Source: Proteles cristata cristata (lineage: Eukaryota; Chordata; Mammalia; Carnivora; Hyaenidae). Taken from it: DNA of 64,000 nt. The stretch covers positions 868,001-932,000 of the forward strand of contig JAESUZ010000139.1 in assembly GCA_017311185.1 (NCBI GenBank). Direction: 5' to 3'. The notes beneath the pieces were generated by a model that had not been told where the DNA came from, searched no databases, and was given only the letters and a program-made list of their open reading frames with translations. Below are positions 45,601 through 54,283 of the stretch, one piece after another (the stretch's first letter is position 1; every line of letters starts with the position of its first letter). The translations under genes were made by a program, and so were the position numbers.

Positions 45601-48600
45601 TGGGTGGCACTCACCTGACCATTAGGAGCAAGAAAGAAAACTTACTGCAAGAAAGCAAATCCACCTTGCTTGAAATTATTTTAAAAGTCAAATTGGGGGA
45701 CACCTGGGTGTCTCAGTCAGTTAAGCGTCCGACTTTGGCTCAGGTCATGATCTCATGGTTCATGGGTTTGAGCCCCGCATCGGGCTCTGTGCTGACAGCT
45801 AGCTCAGAGCCTGGAGCCTGTTTCGGATTCTGTATCTCCCTCTCTCTCTCTCTGCCCCTCCCCTGCTCATGCTGTCTCCCTCTCTCAGAAATAAAAAAAA
45901 ATTAAAAAAAAAAAAAGACAAATTGGGTCAGGCTCCTACAATCAACAAATGCCTGAGGGTCCTACAAAGCCCTGGCCTCGGGTCTGGCTAAACTTCAAGC
46001 CTTACTTTTCTCTGCGAACAGACCGTCTCGCAGTGTTGCTCGCCCTGGCAGCTGACTACACTGCAAGGACCCAGCAAACCAATGCTCTGTCCTATCTGCA
46101 TCTAATTAAGACCAACGCCAACAGACACACAACAGAGCAGCGACCTTCCCAAGCTTCTGGAGCTGTACCAGTCTTTTTGTTTTCTTTCCAATTTTAACCT
46201 CCCAGCCACCTCCACACACATGGAGAAGAATGCTAAACGGCACCCATTTATTCGTGAAGACCTGGAGAGACTTTTCCGTGCCATCAGGAGTTTTCCAGAA
46301 TTCCATGTAAACTTGAAGTACTACAGAACTGGGGCTGGAAACCCTGCAACTCACCTGTCTGGGGGCCCAGGTGGCGGCTCCAGGTGCTGTGCAGATCTCT
46401 GGGGGGACAGGGGATCAGGAAAGCACACACGAGCACCAGGATCATGGAGATGGCTAAAGTTAGCAGGAAGACAGATGTGCGTATGTAGGACACGATGGAA
46501 GAGGTTGCCTTCTGCTCCAGGCCCCCAAGAGGTTCCGAGGGGAACCCCTCTGCGGCGACCTCTGAAAGATGCGGCTTCGCAGCCCCCACAGCCTCGGCAT
46601 CCGAGTCAGGCTCTGGCACTTCTCCCAGAGGGCTCTTCCCGTTTTTGACCCCTCCATTCTTCTGCTGCAAGTTGAGCACAAGGTCATCCTCGCTCTCGTC
46701 ACTGTCGGCCTGTGTGAGGGGGTCATACTCCCCTAGATCTGGGCTTTTCTTCCCTGAAACACAGAAAGACAGAGTGTCAGGAAGAACTAGGAAGGAGAAA
46801 CCCTCACCAACTACATGGCAACTGTGAACACCTAAAAGAATACACAGAAAACAAAACAACTGAAGTTTACAAACTTAGATCTTGATGGCTATCCATAAAA
46901 CAGATGCCAGCAAAATGGGAAAAGAATGGGGGAGGGGGGAGAAAATCAGTGTTCTAGAATTATTGCTTTTATGAGTTTAAAAAGTTGGAAAAGAAACAGA
47001 GAAAGTGGCAAATTTCATATACCTTTTTAGTTTAAAAAAACTCTTAATTTATGTGAATCCCACTAAAGAAAAAGACATGGATCTTATATCAACCTTCCAT
47101 ATGCCTTATGTGCAGATTTCCTTTGATTTTTCTTAGATCTGTGAGGTTCCAATCTTTCCCGGAACTAGCCTAAACTTCAGAAGAATTGTTCTCTGGGCAC
47201 TGCTTCTCACAGTCGGATACTTGTGGCTTCCCCATGGTCTCCATGGAAACAGCTTGGAAAGTAGAACACGGTCACCTGAAGACGTTCTGCTAAAAACTCA
47301 CTTCCAAGAAACTTCCTGATGATTCTAACGCCCCATCAGTACATGTTTTCGTAAACAGTGTTTACCTTTAAAAATGCTATTCTGAGCAAGTATTTTAGAG
47401 GGGGTGGGATCAAGCAGGAATGCAGAGACAAAGGATTTGTCTCACAGAGGGTTTACCCAACAAGCGCCCTAGTTTTATTTAGACTCTACACTTATTGGGG
47501 TGGCTGACAGGTGAAAATTATAGGAGAGCTTAAGCAACTCTTCCTCCCAAGCCACTCTTTGACCCTCACTGGCAATGACTGAATTATTTTATGCCTTTAG
47601 TTCACGCTATAACTATGCAAAAAACAAGAAAAAAAATTCTGGTTTTGGAAGTTACATGGTAAGCTGTACTAACATAAACTCCATTGTTAAATCTTTTATT
47701 AGGAAGAAATGTAAAGGGGCACAGTCAGTTGAGCATCTGACTCTTGATTTCAGCTCAGGTCATGATCCTAGGGTCATGGGATCAAGCCCCACATCAGACC
47801 CCCGCCAGACTCCATGCTGGATCATGGAGCCTGCTAAGATCTTCTCTCTCTTTCCTTCTCCCCCCTCCCCAACTCCTCCCTCTATCTATCAATAAATAAA
47901 GCTTAAAAAGAAATACAAAAAAGAAAATACAACCCAGTTAATTAAAAAGAAAAAAGAAGAATTCTTGATGTTATCTCTGCCTCTTATTACTGTGACCTTG
48001 GTGATGTCACTTCATATATTATGTCTCATTTACTCAAGACATAATATGAAGCAATAAAACACTATATAGAAACCAATATAGGAAGTAAAATCTTTAGTGT
48101 AAAGCTTACTGCCTGGTACACAGAAAATCAATAAATATTTGATTAAAAAATAAACATTACACAGACGTATTTAATAACAGTAAATATTTTACAAAAAAAG
48201 CATGGAAGTTACTGAGCGAACTGGCATTCTATTAGCTACAAACTTCTATGTATTTTCACTTTCAAAGCTGTTCATTTTATCAACAAATATTGGATTTGAC
48301 TTGTAAAGGCACAAATTGTAAGAAAATAGACCAATTATTAGGAATTTAATTCAAAATAGTACTTCCAAATTATGCCAGAAAGTCAATAAAGGTTTAAGCT
48401 AATCTTCTACAATTTATGTATCTCCTCTGCGAACCAAGTTATTTTATTAATTAGGGTACACCGTTCCCGAACTGTTCCATAGAATTTTAGTTATAATAAC
48501 TTGCAAAAAGAACCATAGGCTGTTGTAATAATATTAACTCAAAAACTTAAAAAAAATTTTTTTAACTAAAAGGATATACCTGATGGGATTAAAAATGTGA

Positions 48601-51600
48601 TATATATGTTCAATGGGTTATTATCCATCCTTAAAAAGTAAAGAAACTCTAACATATGATATAATACAGATGAACCTTGAAGACATTATGCTAAGTGAAA
48701 TAAACCAATCTCAAAGAGATGCTGTATGATTCTTATATGAGGTATTTATCTACATTAATCAAATTCATAGAAACAAATTAGAATGTAGTTTCCAGGGCTT
48801 GGGAGTATGGATAAATGGGGAGTTGTTACTATTTAATGGGTACAGGTTTCCTTCACTATCCAAAAGTAGAGTGCTCCCGTCAAACTCCTCTAAGCTATAA
48901 TAGCATAAAACAAAAAAGCAATTACCATTAATTTATATGGAAAACATTTTTTTTTTTTTACAAATAGTTTATTAACAAGTTGGTTTTATGGAAAACATTT
49001 TTGAGCTTTCCCAGACCCAAGCAGTAACCTCTCCTAGGCTTCTCTGACATCTCAGGACACATCTTGCTAATGGAGGCACAAAATAAATCGAGATAGAGCA
49101 CAGACACTCAGAGTTCAGAGCCCTGGCGGCTTGGGGCCAGACGCCGAGTGTGGGTCCCAGGCACGGCGCGTGGCACGGCCCCTCTCACAGCTGGGGTAAG
49201 CTCTGCCTCTCTAAGGACTTGCTGCAAAACAAGCGCTGAATACTATTTCCACTTTTTGCCTTTTTTCAGAGAAGAGAAAATCCTCTTCAGATTTCTGTAG
49301 GTGAGTGTAGTAGACCTGCACTGACGCAGGTCTTTCATAAAAGCAAAGTGACATAAGGCAAACCATCAAACAGCGGAGGATGCCTTAGAGAGTTTCAGCT
49401 TTGCAGGAGGAAGTTCTAGACACTGGCTGCACAACAAGGTGAATATACATAATACACTTAAAATCGGTTACATTTTAAAATGGCACATATCAAAATGCTT
49501 AAGATGGTAACTTTTACGTGTGTTTTACCACAATTTTAAATTTTTTAAATTAAAAATTAAAAAGAATATATCAGACAAAGAAGAAAACATATGTGGCAGC
49601 CCCAATCTCAGGGTAGGAGGAGACTTTGAAGGTCACATAATCAAACACCCACCGCACACCTAAACATAAGCAGTATGAGGGAAACCCACTGCCCTCCGAT
49701 CCAGAAAGCAGTTCCGCACACTGATTCAAGAATCTATTTCTGGGCATTTGCCAATTATCTGCCCTAGTTCTAATTTCCGGGACCCCTCTTCCACATGCAA
49801 GTCCTTCAAGACTTGAAGATACCAATCATAAGAAAAGTATGATATGGTATTTAAGAGTTTCAGTCTTTACAAGCAGGCAGACAGAGTCAAATCTTGGCTC
49901 TATCTCTTATTAATCATGTGACCTCAATTAAATTTCTTAGCTTTAGTAAGCCTTATTCTTCCCATTTCTGAAACGGGTAATTATTTTTCCTTACCTCATA
50001 TAACTATTTTTGAGGATTAAATAAGGTACCACAGGCACGGTCCTTGGTGGCTGGCTTAGAGTTGCACTCAACAAATCTCAGCTTCTATTATTATTGTTGG
50101 CATATTTATCCCAACTGCTCAATCTTGTCTTCTCCAGGTTAAATGGCTCCACTTCTTTCAACTCATTACTTGAAGAAGCACTGTTTCACGTGTCATCGCA
50201 TGCTGGTCACTCTGCTCTGGACACAGTGTGATATGTCAGTGCTTCTTAAAGCATGGTTCTCGGAACTGGATACAATCCCCTGGGTGCAGTCTGGTCAGGC
50301 CAGGGGAGGGCAGGGCCGCATCCTGCCTAGTCCACAGAGTACACCACAGTCTGATTACTGTAACCTAAGATCTTGCCAGCTTTCTTGGCAGCCACATCAC
50401 GCAACTGATTCAGCTCAAACCCCTGAATATTTTCTATATACACTCAAGCCACCTTATATAATGGTACAATTGGATTTTTAACAGCGCTGTGAAAAACTTA
50501 GCATTGATACTTACTAAATTCAACCTTGCTACTCAGTTGCCACCTTGTAACAAATATACCAGTCTAAGACAGTCAAAGTAAAACCGTTTCTAAAATACTG
50601 GCTAACGAAACAGTTTAAAAGAAATGCATTTTTATGATATCACACACTATCACAGGCAGGAAGAGAACTTGGCCCCATATGCTACAGAAACTAGTAAAAT
50701 CTTTACTAAACCTCTAAAAATAATTTGCAAGCATCCTTTGGAAAACAGCTGCTGTTGAATTGGTCCCTGTAAAAGAATATATACTTCCAGTTGATGATGG
50801 CAAAGGAAAGGATTTCTGTCAGCATCCTTCCTAAAAACTGGGGGGTGGGGGTGGGGGTGGGGAGTGGTAATAAAAATAGGAGAAAAGAAAAGAAAACAGC
50901 CACATTCCCAAACTACAATTTATGAAAATTCGTTGCCGAAACTTATATCCAACTGAGGAAGCACAGTAAGAGTAGACACGTGATTCTCAGGTCCCTCCAA
51001 TGGCAGAGTTCACAGAGCTAATAATGACAGCAATAAAGATGACAGCAGTGCTGAATACGGGAAAGTACGGAGCGCCTACTGTTCTGGGCACTGGTCCAAG
51101 CAAGTGCGTGTTAATTCCTTCGATCCTCATGACAACGCTGGAAGGCAGGTATCATTATCGTTATTGGTGGTGGTATTACTATTATTCCCATTTTACCAAC
51201 AAGAAATGAAAATATAGAGAGGTAAGTTTCCTAAGATCACAAAACTAGGAAGAAAGACCCAGGATTCAAATTCAGGCAGTTTGACTACAGAGTCCACAAC
51301 CCTAACCAATCAATTATACTACCTCCCTTGTTCCTCGGATATAAAGCCAAACTAGTTATCGCTTGCTTAGAAAGACCAAGTCTGGGGTCCCACAGGCATC
51401 AATGGGCCCCATTAACACCACAGAGTCAAAAGCAAGATAAAATTAAATGAGAAAGGCTTCTATGTTCACAAGAAGTAGGCTGTCAGCCTGGCAGGTAAAA
51501 GTAGCTGTAGACAACTGTCCTGAAGAGGGGGATTTTTTTTTTTTTTTTTTTTTTTTACTTGCTGGGCCCAATTAGATTAAATTCTAGCTTCTAAGTGCCC

Positions 51601-54239
51601 AAGCTCACACCCCCAGCCTCTGCCTGCATGTCAGCTGAGAGCTCTCTGTAAAACAAATGACCATTAAATATGATTTATAATCAGAAAGGAGCCATCATTA
51701 ATACTTGTTCCATGAGACACTTCAAAGTTCTAGAAATATTCAAGAAAGAAGTTACAACAAAACACAACAAACAAAATCTGCTAAGGCACCAACGCTGGCC
51801 AAATTATGCCGCAAAACGGAAGAAATAATGAACAGATACTTCCCCAGGGAATCCAAGAAATAAAACAGTCTTCTCTGAAATAAGAGTTCACAGAAAACAC
51901 ATAATATTTCGAAGAATAAATGACAACTCAATAGAGAAGATGAGAAGCAAACAAGCAGGGCTCAGAAAAACAATGGAAGAAGATAATAAAACAGGTTTAG
52001 AAAAGAAACCTTTACTGGAACGAGCAAAAGAAGCAGATATGGCTGAAAAGAGTCTGAGATATAAAGGGCAGACTGGTGGAAAATCAAGAAAAAGAAATGG
52101 AAGCAACCAGAATGGCTGGTCGTGCCAAGCACTGAGTATGCACCCTTCCACACCCTTCTACTGCCTTATCTCTGCAAATCTTCATAAGCACTCTTGGAGG
52201 CAGACACATGATTCTCTCCATTTTCAAGATGAGGAAACTGAGGGTTGGAAGTTTAAGTAACTGGGCCCACAGCTGAAGAGCAAGCAAGCAATAATACAAG
52301 GCTTCAAATCCAGGCAGTCTGGCTTTAAGGTCTCTCGGGGAAAAGAGCAAGGCTTTTAAGAAGACTAAAAAGGCATGGATATAGACAGCAAAGGTGACCC
52401 AATATATGCATAACTGAAGAAGAGAACAGAAAAGAAAATGGAACCAAACACAATAATTAAAAGTTATACCAAATAAGCTCCCGTAATATAGCAAGACCCA
52501 AAATGGTAAAGGGTACACTGAGTCCTGAGCAAAACTGATACAGAATAATCAATACTGAAACATCTTGCAATAAAGGTGCTAAACTTCAAGGACAAAAAAA
52601 GAATCATATATGAGCAGCCAAGCCAAGGGAAAGAGAATCCAGTCACTAAAGGTGGGAACAAAAATCAGGCTAACTTCTTTGCAGTAACCTATATTATTAA
52701 AAGATAGTATATTTTCCCAGACATTACAAAGACAAACCTCAGCTTACTTATTACAGACTATAAGCTTGATCAGAGAACCTCTACGTAAATATTCCTGCCA
52801 TCTACTCAGAGAAAGACAAGGGATTGTGAAGTATAAAGTACACCAGCTTGCCTAAAGTTATAATCATGATCAAAAATCCATGCTTCAAAAGGCAGGGCAC
52901 TTTATCACTCTTTTCTCCACTGATTACATCCACCACCCACATTTTTAATCAATGAAAAGTTTTCAAAGAATAAAGGAGAGGATACTGATTTCATAATACA
53001 TCAATATAAATGAGCTTTCCCCAGCAATCACTTTTCCTCTTAGGAAGGCTGAGGATGCCAGTTAAACAGCAGTCCCAAAATGCTACAGGGGAAAACAGGA
53101 AGGAGATGCAACTGTATCTTCCCCAGATATGTTCAGAAAAATATGCTGTAATACACACCATTCTATGATATGTACTATACTTCACATACACTATACTATA
53201 CACTCTAGTGCAATTAAAGGTAAATCACATCATGGATTAGATTATTTAAGAGCACATAATGATTCTAAATTACACATAATAAAACAGATCATTATAGTAA
53301 CATTGTGCTCTGATATATTCTTCAGGATTTGACCTTCAAACTTTAAAATGGACTAACAAAATATATACTTAAGATAAGTTGTTCCACAGGCTGCTTTATG
53401 AATGTCACACTGTCCTTCTGTTACTAATTAACCCTATATCATATGCATGTGAGCGAAACATCTTTCCATCTTGGGCTTAGCGGAAGGGCGTGAGACTGTG
53501 AAATAGATTCCAAGCAACTGCTCTTTCTTCACAAGGTTGATGACATTTGTCATTAGCTCACTATTACCTTTGGCCTTCCTTCAGGTAGCACATCCATAAA
53601 TGAGCCTGGTGCTAACGAAGATGATAATAAGAGTTAACACTTACTGAATAATTAACATGTGTCAAAGGTTAACAAATCTCTTCACTACATCCATTCTTCT
53701 ACTTAGACAACCCTGGGGCACATGGGTGGCTCAGTCGGTTAAGCATTCAACTTCGGCTCAGGTCATGATCTCACTGTTTGTGAGTTTGAGTGTCACGTTG
53801 GGCTCTGTGCTGACAGCTCAGAACCTGGAGCTGCTTCAGATTCTGTGTCTCCCTCTCTCTCTGGCCCTCCCCTGCCCGCACTCTGTCTGTCTCTCTCTCA
53901 AAAATAAATAAACTTTGAAAAAAAAGTTTTTTTAAAAAGCTAAATAACCCCATGAGGTAAATATGTAATAGAGTGTGCAGCACATAGTGAATGTTCTGTA
54001 ATAATAGTATCACGACACAGGAACAAACTAAAGCTTAAAGAGATTAAATAACTAATCTGGTAAACACTGGAGTTGAACCCAATGCTGTCTCATGCTCTTA
54101 GTTACTATTCTAGTGCACTTCCTTACACATAGAAATAGTGAGGATGTCATGTGGTGATCATTTTGCAATTCATACAAATATCAAATCATTACACTGTACA
54201 CCTAAAACTAATAGGATATATCAATTAGACTTCAATTTA

Positions 54240-54283
<44 letters not shown>

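Larger units (their letters stand above)
48590..49565 (+). mobile_element. Old L1 3' end, split by a mariner element
   Basis: The left part has ttattatccatccttaaaaa, cagatgaaccttgaagacat and tgctaagtgaaataaacca. The right part, from about 49400, has gttctagacactggctgcac, aatacacttaaaatcgg and cacaattttaaattttt. The two pieces are separated by a different element. Confidence 0.6.

Noticed and set aside
51940..52260. 106-codon Lys/Glu-rich frame in FAM234B intron 1
   Set aside because: The right half overlaps a MIR relic and there are no convincing splice signals or family match.
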